Origin: Ligula intestinalis
Lineage: Eukaryota > Platyhelminthes > Cestoda > Diphyllobothriidea > Diphyllobothriidae
DNA: 64,000 bases
NCBI GenBank assembly: GCA_036362985.1
Contig: JAYGXS010000008.1
Coordinates: 13,146,705-13,210,704, forward strand
Direction: 5' to 3'
Each line of letters starts with the position of its first letter. The stretch's first letter is position 1. Shown here one piece after another: positions 33,640 to 43,309 of this stretch. The position numbers and the translations under genes were made by a program. Under the pieces are notes generated by a model. The model worked only from the letters and a program-made list of their open reading frames with translations, did not search any database and was not told the origin of the DNA.

Positions 33640-34680
33640 AGGTATTGTGGAATCTAACGCCTAACCCAACTGCGTGTGAGTCCTCCTGTCCTCGGCTGCC
33701 ATTAATTGCATACCACGTGATTAATTAAGTCACATTGCCCACATGGACAATATTGCCAAAATAATGGTATCAGCTACCAAGAATAAAGGAATGTGTTTGC
33801 GATCGTCTAGATTACAGACATATTTTGTAATATGCGCAACGATTTGAGGTCCAGATAGCTTATTGTTTTCATCATCCCCCAAAGAAGATGAAAAAGAATG
33901 TTCAAGGACATGGACCGAGTTAAATTGGGACCGAAGTTTCGGACACTTGCTTGTTTCCATCGTTAGTAACGTGGTAGTTGTTCCTGTTTGCCGGGACTGT
34001 TTCAGCCTCGCTGCATGCCTGCCATTATATCCATGCTCAGCGCACGAACTTTGACCTGCTTGTTCGCTGCTGACTGTCCGTGAGGTTGACCGCTGGGGGG
34101 CTTGTATGACCTTTGTCCCCTTTGCGGCTTTCGTAATTGTTGGCAAGTCGGTGCGCTAACTGGCCTGTCCTTCGTCCAGCGACGGACTAATCACTTGCTG
34201 CTGCTCGCAAGAGTTCATGTCAATCTCGTGTGCGCGGTAGCGGTGAGGTAGGGTTCCACGCTGATCACCTGATCCCTGGCCAACCCCTCTCCTACACTCC
34301 CCTGATCTCAGTTCTACTCCACGATTGTGTCTTCTTCGCCATCCTGTTGGCCTTGTTCGAATTGACTCTAGCCATTTGCGTACCACCTGGTAAGCAGGAT
34401 GAAGGTCTATGGCTCTAGTAAGTGTGCCAGTCGAAGACCAACCTTCCAGCAGAAGTCTAGCCATCTTTTTATTGGATCGGCCTATTACCCTTGCATTGTC
34501 GAAGGCGAAGGTGTGGTTCTCCTGCCATACGTGTTCATAGACTATTGCTTATCCTCGCGGTTGATTGCAAGCTGATGATCATGCAATCTTGTGCCAGGGT
34601 GTCTGCCTGTTTCACCGACATACCTTGCATCGCAGTCAGCAAGTAAATAAAGTAGCTTAAAATACTCCCTACTTCACAGA
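33640..34680 (-). mobile_element. Penelope-like element, lineage E
   Basis: The minus strand reads YLLADCDARYVGETGRHPG then TRLHDHQLAINRED (GIY-YIG core with its Arg and Glu/His region, about 34570-34650). After a frame change comes NHTFAFDNARVIGRSNKK, and then MARLLLEGWSSTGTLTRAID with LHPAYQVVRKWLESIR at 34156-34464. The 3' region (33640-34140) has a hammerhead-like core on the minus strand, CTAACGA (complement of 33960-33966) and GAAA (33937-33940), with the conserved G mutated. The RT is absent. Confidence 0.7.
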
Positions 34681-35527
34681 CCTCCAGTTCTTGTTATCAT
34701 TTTCTGAAATCCAGGAGCTTAGCTTGACCACTGACCTTCAAAATACCAGTCCCTGATTTAGTAAAACTATAAATTACATGCGAAGGCGTCCGTTGACCAG
34801 CTATTCATCTACACCGCATAGTAAATTCTTTCCTCCGGGTGTTCAAACTAAGCTAAAAGAAAACTGATTTCCGGAATTACGCTGCCCACTGTGGTGTGCT
34901 TAGGCATTCTGGAGTCATTCCATTGCGAGTTGGATGTGGAAACGCCAAACTTGCAAGTAGGTTTCGAGCCTTGATACACAAATTATCGTCCCGATCACTG
35001 TCTGACGTATAATAACAGCGGTTAAACAAGAAACCGCTGTATTTGGAAATCCTGCGAAAACCCCACTTATCACATCACCAATTTTCCCAATTGCCACCTG
35101 AGTCGTGAAACCACGAGAGTTTTCAGTAAGGGTAATTTTTTCCTAAATGTGGTGCAGTCAGACCAGATCGTATCAGAGTTTGGCCAGAAGGTAGTTGACC
35201 CCTCAGCTAGAAACTGGGCGCACGCGCCTTATCGACCAATATATCTTACCCCCCCCCCCCCGTTGACTTCTCACAGGACACACGCAATTTCCCGATAAGC
35301 TAATCAGCACCGACCTGCCCCTCAGAAAACCACCGTCCTGCAAGTTCTCGCACAAGATGCCAAATAAGCAGGAGGTTCTGCTCCCCGACAGTAAGCTGAA
35401 AGGGGGTAAGCTCACTGCCGCGCGAGAACGTAGGGCATATAGTTATTTAAATGATCAGCTAGCTTAACTCGGCTCTCTTTTGACAACTAACTCGGCTTAA
35501 TGTAAACACTGCATATAATTAAACTGT
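34681..35527. other. no recognisable gene
   Basis: A 14-base C run at about 35248-35261 is the only notable local feature. No repeat match found. Confidence 0.3.
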
Positions 35528-35720
35528 CTGGTCAAACCAATTAACTGGCAGAGGTCGCTTGGTCATAAAGGGCAGGACAGAGGGATAAAAAATGGGATAA
35601 GATAAATTTATGGAGGTATAAGTGATGTGATATCAGGTGAAATCAACGAAAATGGGGGGCAATTATAGAGGATGTTGGCCCAATTAACTGTGACGAACGT
35701 CTGCGCGTGACTGCGCGTAA
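35528..35720. repeat. short block shared with 28.07-28.23 kb
   Basis: CCAATTAACTG(G/T)CAGAGGTC followed by a G-run and GGGCAATTATAG recur at 28076-28180. This is probably the 3' part of a retroelement, class not known. Confidence 0.35.
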
Positions 35721-36900
35721 TTGTGCAGGTTTCTGTACGCCGGCGCCAATTCGATATATCGGTTGATTGAATTCCCGCCCGTGGACTACGCTTCAATCGT
35801 TTTTCGGCTCGTCTGGTTTCCGGCGTGGGTGAGTACCTTGGTGGCCGCGAAGTTGAACTCATGGCTCTTTTCATAAGTATCGGCTGTTTCAACTTGTTAA
35901 AATTATTCACCCTATCGTACAAATTGCCTGTGTTCATTGATGCCCCATCCGATGCGACATCGAGGCGGTCACTATACAGTGGGGGAGAGAGTGAGGTCGA
36001 CCCTCGGCGCGTTTCTCTCCTAACTATGATAAATCTGAATGCACATGAACCTATCACGGTGCGCTTAAAGCCGTATCTCGGAGGGTTTGCCAACTGACGG
36101 GAATACTCGGTCCACCTACGTTGCTGCTCCACTTGTACGCGTGTTTGAGTGTGTGCATGGGAGAAGAAGGCGGACTGTGAGTCAGACTGCAATGGCTCCT
36201 TCTTAATGTGGCCTTTATGGTGCTCCCGCGCAGTCGGGAGCATACCTAGCGAGATGGCTGTGTCAAGTGTGCGCGTGCTTAGTGTTTATCGCGCCAGCCA
36301 TCTACACCCTCCCTCATCCCCGGTCTTATTGACATTGTCTTTACACCGGATACGGAGGTGGGAGTGGCGAGCGAGTGGGTAGATTCTGCGCGAGTCTGCC
36401 TACACTCCTTTTTTCTCTCGCGCCAGTTCTCTGCGTTGCTCCTGCTAGCTGTCGCTTACGTATTACTTGCCCAGCTTGCCTCAGTGTCTGCTTCGGTTTG
36501 CTTAAGCGTTTGATGTGGCTTGATGTTGGAGCACGCGGTGCCCGTCGTCAAAATCGACGGGGGAACTGTCGTCGTCGACATCCGATGCGCCATGCATTAT
36601 TGTAATCGACCGCCCCTTATCACTAGGCAAGATAATAATACTGAAGTGTTTATTACATTTCTCCATGGCTTTTGACTCACCCTGCGAAATGCATGGGGTT
36701 GGTTTTTAAAGCCATCAGCAAGGAGGTCACATGTTATCGGACTGCGTGTTTCGTGACGTCAGTTGTCTCCGTTTTCAACAACATTGCTTCTAGTGTTACA
36801 ATGAAGTCACACGGGTTGGCATCAGTGGTGCTAAAGCAGGCCTCGTGCCGTAGTACGCGTAATTGCTGTTCTGTTGTGGAGCATGTCTAAACTTATAGTG
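35721..36900. other. GC/CpG-richer stretch without an assignable gene
   Basis: The composition is richer in CpG than its surroundings. Open frames occur on both strands (211 codons on minus at 35608-36243; 90 on plus at 35825-36097), but none shows a domain. A good GTGAGT donor-like site lies at 35827. A promoter or first exon of an unknown gene is possible but unsupported. Confidence 0.25.
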
Positions 36901-37869
36901 GATTCAGAATTCAACTATTCAGTTTTCTCCCCGAAGCCTCCATTTTATTGGTCTGCCTTTAACGTGCAAAATATGAGATCGTGTTCCCCTGATTCTCGGC
37001 ATTAAAATCTCCAAGGATTTAGAAACAATCTCTTCTGTAAATTTCAATCCTATGCTTGCACTTTTGTAGGCGTCAGTATCACTCATCAATCAGAACTCTC
37101 ATAATTTGCTTATTGAATGGTCTTGTGACTTCTTTGCCCATGCTTTCTATCTGAAGCATCGTAGGTTTTTAGTGCAACATAATTTTCGCTTATACGTAAG
37201 TTAGAAACGGACCATACAGAATATTAACAATTTTCGCAAAACCTAAGTAGATATTTGGCTACTCTTTTTGGCATTCGCGAGATAAGAACTGGGCCCGAAA
37301 TTAATCAACTAAAGTGAAAAAAGAGGATTTATTGGTTGCAAATTACAGTTTAAACTGGAAAACGTTTTGTCAGATTCGTAGGCATACTGTGCGCAAACAC
37401 AGTAGATTCCTTACCTCATTAAATGTTAACCGAAATTTAAAATGTGTGTTTTCAAATTCAGGGGATACTTAAATTGAGTATTAATAAAACTACTGTCAAC
37501 ATATATATAAGTTAAGAATACATACATCTAACTACTACCGGTACCTTATTACAGGATTATGGAATGAAAATGACTAACTGAAATCAAAAGTGGACACTTA
37601 CAAGCAAGAAAATATATTTTTAAGAAACGGACTAGCTGTCAGAATATGCCTGAATGAACTCTTTATCAACAATTTGTTTTCAAGCTGCAGGATATAAAAG
37701 AGACCCTTACTGACCACGACGCTGTCATTTGCAAAACAAGAACTGACACAGTTGTTTACGTTCTATAGCATATCTTGCAAGCGGATCTAATCCAAGATAA
37801 GTGATTGAATAACAAAAACACTTCAACTAGTCGAAAACCACTTGCGAAAACACCAAATAAAAGTCGTGC
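36901..37869. other. no recognisable gene
   Basis: AT-rich. About 37290-37400 has weak similarity to the start of repeat R2. Nothing else. Confidence 0.3.
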
Positions 37870-38460
37870 ACAAACCGATGGCTACTTTACATACCCAGAT
37901 TGTCCACCTTTACAATAGGGCTGGCTACCTTGATAAAAAATAAGTTATCTACAAATCCCATGTGCAGGTTATAATATTGTATATTGTGGCCAAACAGGAA
38001 GATCCACCTCAACACGCATTCACGAGCGCCAATTGGTCGTGAAGAGACGTAGCCATTTGTCCTAAGTGGCTATGCATTGCATCAACACAGGACACATTTT
38101 TGTATGGGATATAACCCGTATCGTCCGAGTTTGCATTGCCAAAAAATGGTCCAGAATTTCTGGAGGCCATGCTCCCGACGATTCATGCATCATCAACAGG
38201 CACATACAATTGGATGGTATTTATGAATACTTCAAAGAGCGGTGGAAGAGGGGAGGATGGCACGACACACCAACCAATCAGGTCTCACCCAGTATAAATA
38301 TTGATTTTCTACACGTTTCAAATGTTTGTTGTTCATTGCACATTTTTCGTTAGTCCAAAGATGAGCTGGGGCACCAGATTTAAAAATTCACCAATTAAAG
38401 TTACGTTATATCCCAAAGGACAACTTATGCAAATTAAAATTTCGTGGGATACGTTTTTTT
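37870..38460 (+). mobile_element. Penelope-like element 3' fragment, lineage C
   Basis: Plus-strand translation with frame changes gives a CAGYNIVYCGQTGRSTSTRI core (GIY-YIG), HERQLVVKRRSHL and MAMHCINTGHIFVWD (about 37960-38110), matching the 9-kb copy. The 3' terminal repeat (38310-38450) is the inverse of 8640-8770. The RT is absent. Confidence 0.7.
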
Positions 38461-39519
38461 TTCAATTTATACCAAAAATAACTTGCTTGTCATGTATCGA
38501 TTGTCCTGTAATCCACTCTTTATATACTTCAGGCGGACAGACGTGTCAAGAGATTGGTTTGGTGGCAAGAAAACAAAAAGCCCGGAATTATATAAGACAG
38601 GACCGGCGGTTATTGGGGTTAGATGGTTGAGGCCTCATGATGGTACATGATAGCAAATAAAATCATTGGGGTATCAATACAGGGAATGGTAGACAAATCA
38701 TTCACAAAATTAAAATATAGCAAAAATAGATAAACAATAAGCGGAAAATAAGTTTATCTAACCAAACAAGCTTAACTTAATTGAATAAATAAATCAATAG
38801 AAAATCGTATAAAAGGATTCCGGGAATCTGCGTGTATTAGCGCTTCAACCACCTTGGTATTGCCACAAACGCGAGTTTACGAACACAAATGTGTATAATC
38901 ATTATATGGTCAGTGTATTTGTTGTTCCAAATACCAGCAAACAAAGGATTTTGGAATTTGACCTTGTATTTTATAGTGGTTCTTCAAGTCTCCCGTTACA
39001 TTTACCCCGTGGCATGGTGATTATGATTACCTTGTACGACATTTAACTTGGTCATTTCAACATGCAAGCCATATGTTCAAGTAAAACGTTCAATTGTCTT
39101 GGCGCCTATCGGCTTCTCTACTGCAGAGGATGCATTCCTCGTCCTCATTAAGTCAAATCAGGCAGATGCATCCAAGGGGCCTCTAGACGAAGTTCGTTCC
39201 ACATAAACAATTTAAGGTGTAGAAGGGGGTGCAGGAGGCGTATTATAAAACTCTGCTCAAAGCCGACCACGTCCTGTACGATAAAAGCAGTGGCAACATA
39301 AAAAATCAAAGTAATCCGCGTGCTACCCACATAACGTCGTCACAGGAGATAAAAGTCAAATGGTCAAATTGTATTCTAATAGCAGTTCCGCGCGCGCCAC
39401 GGAAGCGGTCGGACTTCACATGGCACATTTGTAGAAGGCGATCATATTATAAAAGAGCAAGAGGCTGTCTGATAAACACTACAGGGAGCGAAACCTTTTG
39501 AAGTCGTGTGCGTGTGTGT
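38461..39519. other. no recognisable gene
   Basis: Nothing beyond short frames. A minus frame at 39148-39330 may be a retroelement scrap, but I cannot place it. Confidence 0.3.
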
Positions 39520-40075
39520 GCGTGTCGTAGCCCATTGTCGGATTAGTAGTCCCAACCGGAATCCAAACTGGGAGTAGTTTGAAGTAGGGCGACAAGCCGA
39601 GGCCTCGACCGGCTTGAGCCAAAGCTCCGCGGAAGTGATTTGGGTGCCTGGCCGGGAACTGCAGGTGAACAGATGCTGGCAGTCATGCGAAGAAGTGCCG
39701 CAGTCGGGATAGCAGTTGAGTGTGGTCGGATTGAGCTGATAGTGGTACTGGCGTACGAGAAGCATTGAGTATCCGCTGCGCAGTTGAGCCAGAGTACAGC
39801 GAGTGACCCTCGGGAGATGTTGTTCTGAGGCCGCAAACGGAGGTGAATAACCACCGAAGAGGGCCAGGGGACGGGTACCGCGTTGCTCCTCGACAATGAA
39901 ACTCTGATGGGGACGCTGAAAGCCTGTCAAGGTGGCGGAGCTGTCAATGGGTAGATCCACGATAGAAGAAACGACAGTTTCCCTAGGAAAAGGTTGAATA
40001 GATGGCCGAACGTTTCGGCTGGTCTCAGGGGCGTGACAACGGCTGGATGACCGGGTTGTGACCAAGTCCACCAGA
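39442..40075 (-). pseudogene. LINE (non-LTR retrotransposon) RT C-terminal remnant
   Basis: The minus frame is open for 209 codons. Its middle contains PRVTRCTLAQLRSGYSMLL followed by CYPDCGTSSHDCQHLFTC and a SAELWLKPVEA tail. This is the Cys/His-rich C-terminal segment typical of Jockey-like LINE polyproteins (a C-P-x-C...H...H-L-F-x-C knuckle). The first Cys of the knuckle appears displaced. The RT domain itself is not present upstream, so it is a short 3' remnant. The flanks of the frame beyond that block look like chance coding. Confidence 0.6.
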
Positions 40076-40386
40076 ACTGCTGGCTAAGGAGTGTGTTGTG
40101 ATGGTCGACTGGCAGGACAGAAGCCTTTGCATGGAGATGGAGCGGATTTAAGTCCAGGTTTGCCTAAATGTTCAAACTTTTGATTGCAAGCTGTGATGTA
40201 TCAAGGTGCCCTTTTATTTGGTGCAACCGCGTTTTGAGTCTGTATGCAGTCTAACTGTAGCTCAAATTCCACACGACTGGTTGATACCCCGAATCTACAG
40301 CTGCGTTTAGAAGAGGCGTGGTATGTGCTCATTCCGTTTTTCGTATAAATATATATATCGCAGTAAGGGAGGTATGACAGCGTCTG

Positions 40387-40439
40387 AGGGTTACTTGATA
40401 CAGAACTGTTTCGGGCTTATTAGCCTTCATCAGCCAAGC
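40387..40439 (-). ncRNA. hammerhead ribozyme, left arm
   Basis: On the minus strand CTGATGA (complement of 40427-40433), stem II GGCT/AGCC and GAAA (complement of 40409-40412). Stem III pairs ACA with TGT around GTTC, and stem I pairs GCTTGG with TCAAGT with G-U wobbles. There is an A-C mismatch at the base of stem II. Confidence 0.65.
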
Positions 40440-40545
40440 TGCGGTTCGATGAAGTGCTTATGACCTATCTGATAGACACCAGTGGTGGACCAACTGCGCC
40501 GTCTGTGAGTACGTATGTTTGTGTTGTCCGACCAGCTGGTGTTCA

Positions 40546-40604
40546 GGGTTATGCTTGGCTGATGAAGGCTAATAAGCTCGAAACAGTTCTGTATCAAGTT
40601 ACCC
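40546..40604 (+). ncRNA. hammerhead ribozyme, right arm
   Basis: CTGATGA at 40559-40565 and GAAA at 40580-40583. Stem II pairs GGCT with AGCT(C) using one G-U. Stem III pairs ACA with TGT around a GTTC loop. The predicted cleavage site follows A40593. Stem I pairs GCTTGG (40553-40558) with TCAAGT, then after an internal loop GGGT (40546-40549) with ACCC. All invariant core residues are present. The type I order is seen; activity is inferred. Confidence 0.7.
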
Positions 40605-40629
40605 CCAGACGCTGTCATACTCCCCTTAC

Positions 40630-41049
40630 TCCGATTATGACTTGGACGGAATCGGCACGGCAGGCGGTCACCCTTTGGGGACCTCTGACCACCACATGAA
40701 CTTCGTTAAGTTCGGAAGCTTATTCGATCGGTGTTCGCACATTGCTGAGTGAATATATATATATATGTCTAAAAAACTTTCAGAAGTAGTAAATACTGCC
40801 AACGCCATCGAACAATTGCTTTTGCAGCTTCCAGGATTACAGTGCCGCACCGTCTTCACTGTCTGTTCACGAATGAGCAGAAATTGATGCTGAAACACAA
40901 ACAGAAAACCAAAATTCAACGTGCAAGCTGATGTGCGCTGCAATGCGGGGACTTCAAGAACGCTTGCATTACCAGGAATGGGCTTTTGATTGAATTGCAA
41001 ACATTATATTTTTAAAGTTGCGAAAATTCCCATCAGAGAATTCAGAAGA
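40630..41049. other. no recognisable gene
   Basis: Contains a short (TA)n run near 40754. Nothing else recognised. Confidence 0.3.
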
Positions 41050-41295
41050 GTGTTTGGCAAGCATACGTAGCTTTCGATAAATTATCATCGGGCCGTTACA
41101 ATTATATAGGGAGGGGTGCAAATTAACATGCTTGTTATTAAGTTATCATAAAACGCAAATTAGTCATGGGGATGAGGAAGGGGGTGTGGGGTTGGTAGTA
41201 ATCAGCTAATGAGGGTTTGTTGAGTCCGGATAGGGGATGGGGAGAAGGGGGGTGGGGTTGGGTGAAGCGGCAGCAAGCGGGAAAGATGCAGGTAG

Positions 41296-42125
41296 TTAGG
41301 TAACCGCTGGCCAAGCCAAGCTCGGAGCCTGCAGGAGGTTCTTCTGCGCGCACAGAACCGGGTTCCTCAAACGGATCGTGGTTGCCTCTGCTGTTGCCAG
41401 CAAACGCTGACCCAGGGGCTTTGGGTAGTTTGGCGAGACCTTGTAAATTACCTTAAAGGCTTCGCTGGGGTCCACACGATGTCCAGAGTCAACCATGTGG
41501 GCAAGGATTGAGCTTTTGACGCTTCTGACTTCGCCTTTGGCCAGCCATGCCGGGAGGTGCTCCCGTGTTCTTTTTGATAGGCGCCGACTCGTGCGACCGA
41601 TATAGCTTGCTCCACAGGAACAAGTGAATGAGTATATGCACATGGAGGTAGTCTGAGTTGGCAGCCTATCTTTACCTTCGCCGTGCAGGACCAGGTTCGT
41701 TGAGAATAACACCCAAAAGTTCGCTGCTGGGAAGGTTCGTGCTACGGCTTGGTTAAGACGTCTGCTGAGATGCTCGCTTGCTGCGTCCCCTTGAAAGGGA
41801 ACTTTGAGGAACAAAGTCTTCTTTTCTACAGTTGGTGTAATAGGCTTCGGTTTTTTCTCCATCATATTTTTCATGATAAATCTGTCCGGATACCCGTGCT
41901 CCCGAAGCAGGTCCTGGACTTTTTGGAGCTCCAATTCAATAGTGTCTGCCGAACAGATTTTCCTGGCTCTTTGCGTTAAACATCGGATCAGATTACGTTT
42001 CTGTTGGATAGGTACAAAACTGTTAAAGTTTGTGTACTGTCCGGACCAGGTTTTCTTACGATAAACGCTCCTTCGGATGCTACCGTCGGTTCTTCGACTA
42101 AGAAAGACATCCAAGAAAGGAAGCG
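41296..42125 (-). CDS. PLE polyprotein, C-terminal part with GIY-YIG endonuclease
   Basis: The minus frame is open for 290 codons from 42168. The first ~14 residues come from the inverted terminal repeat. Real homology starts at SLPFLDVFLSRRTDGS (after the RT palm) and continues with RKKTWSGQYTNFNSFVP and REHGYPDRFIMKN. It then runs through the linker VEKKTLFLKVPFQGDAA to the GIY-YIG domain, core FTCSCGASYIGRTSRR (about residues 181-196) with RTREHLPAWL. The Cys pair before the core and the Arg/Glu region look intact, so the endonuclease fold could be formed. The RT catalytic half is missing, so the copy cannot retrotranspose alone. Confidence 0.85.
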
Positions 42126-42310
42126 AACCTGCCGTCTCTTCACCCAACCCTACCCCCCTTCCCCCCATCCCCTATCCGGACTCAACAGACCCTCATTAGC
42201 TGAGTACTACCAACCCCACACCCCCTTCCTCATCCCCATGACTAATTTGCGTTTTGTGATAACTTGATAACCAGCATGTTAATTTGCACCCCTCCTTATA
42301 TAATTGTAAC

Positions 42311-42349
42311 GGCCTGATGAGAATTTATCGAAAGCTACGTATGCTCGCC
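42311..42349 (+). ncRNA. hammerhead ribozyme in inverted PLTR of A
   Basis: GGC (42311-42313) and GCC (42347-42349) form stem I. CTGATGA is at 42314-42320, stem II is GA/TC with a five-base loop, and GAAA is at 42330-42333. Stem III is A-U plus GC/GC around TACGTAT, ending TC at 42345-42346. All core residues match the type I consensus. Stems are minimal, as is known for PLE hammerheads, which may act as dimers. A decayed second copy follows at 42411-42452. Confidence 0.65.
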
Positions 42350-42410
42350 AAACACTCATTATTTTTTTACTAATCCGCATAGTTTATATGCTTAATTATC
42401 ATATGAATGT

Positions 42411-42452
42411 TAAGGCCTGATAAGAATTAACGAACACAAACGTATGCTAGCC
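42411..42452 (+). ncRNA. second, decayed hammerhead motif
   Basis: GGCCTGATAAGAATTAACGA then ACACAAACGTATGCTAGCC has the same layout 97-100 bases downstream of the intact motif, with CTGATAA and GAAC replacing core residues. This suggests tandem terminal repeats at this end. Confidence 0.45.
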
Positions 42453-42459
42453 ATTCTAT

Positions 42460-43309
42460 CTTCTGAAACTATTTTTTAAACTAATATTTATAGATTCAGT
42501 TTTTTGAAACAACGCTGGTAGCAGACACACCTTCATTTTTAAATAAATGTCTAACAGCTACAGTGTCAATTTAATAGTTATAGTTATAGTAATAGTTGAT
42601 AGCTATAGTGGAACATTAAACGAAACTGGACCAACTTGTTCCCCACCGTAATACCTGGTGTCCATTTCATTGCTGAATTCAAGCCAGAAACGCTGGTGCC
42701 TTATGCGAACGTTGACCAACAGGTCTTACATTAAAGTCAAAGTAAAGACAGTCTCATCGTTAAAAGGCCTACGAATTCAAGAGTTAAATATTCACGTATG
42801 TGTTAAAACGGTGGTGGTCAAACTGATATGGGGTGGCTGGGTCCAGTTGCATGAGCGGCCACCACTTGGGAGTGAACGTCCTTTCCCCCCCCCCGTCACT
42901 GATATTACATGTGCAGTAATCCGAGTCTGCGGAGTAGCCTGTTTGCGTGTCTGCGCCACAACGCTTCAACCTTTTTCTGCCGGGGCAGTGGATCTTTTGG
43001 TCTAATTGTTTGCATCTTGATGGTTGTTCGTGTGGTTGCGGTGTGAAAATTTAAATGCGAGTGGTGGTAGAAGATGACTAACAGCTTCTGATAGGCGCTG
43101 GCGCGTGTTCGTTTCTCGCTCTGGCTGGGCTGACTGAATGCACTCTCAGACATATAAATCACTGGAACAGCTACTCTCTCTCTGGCCACTCCGTATTTTG
43201 AACTGCCTTTTCGTGAGCGGAAGAGGTACGTCCTGTTTGTGTTCCTTTGAATGATCTTGCCCTCCCTCCCGGTTGTGTGCGCTCAGGCTACACATCGGTT
43301 GACCGGTGA
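42460..43309. other. no recognisable gene
   Basis: A plus frame of 115 codons (42658-43005) and a minus frame of 94 show no domain. Nothing else seen. Confidence 0.3.

Larger units (their letters stand above)
40363..40629. mobile_element. small element of two inverted hammerhead ribozymes
   Basis: Arms of about 80 bases (40363-40441 and 40549-40629) are inverted copies at about 90% identity. Each arm is almost entirely a hammerhead motif plus GTAAGGG(A/G)-type ends and a TATGACAGCGTCTG block. The central ~105 bases are unique. There is no RT or GIY-YIG sequence, so it is not an ordinary PLE terminus. Its size and ribozyme content recall retrozymes or SINE-like hammerhead repeats known in flatworms, but the head-to-head arrangement is different. 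Confidence 0.7.
41050..42350 (-). mobile_element. Penelope-like element, clade 1 (A), with inverted terminal repeats
   Basis: The 3' terminal repeat (41050-41280) and an inverted copy at the 5' end (42140-42350) share nearly every block: TGTTTGGC, ACGTAGCTTTCGATAAATTATC, GTTACAATTATATAGGGAGG, CCCCATCCCCTATCCGGACTC. Between them is a minus-strand frame that starts in the middle of the RT-endonuclease protein. The junction lies near 42125, where terminal-repeat sequence runs straight into the coding frame. Confidence 0.9.

Noticed and set aside
35248..35261. 14-base C run as a regulatory G-quadruplex
   Set aside because: A single homopolymer run without further G/C tracts in range; more likely slippage.
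35608..36243. 211-codon open frame on the minus strand
   Set aside because: No domain, no splice context, Arg/Ser/Thr-rich composition typical of antisense reading in CpG-rich DNA, and a competing plus-strand frame over the same bases.
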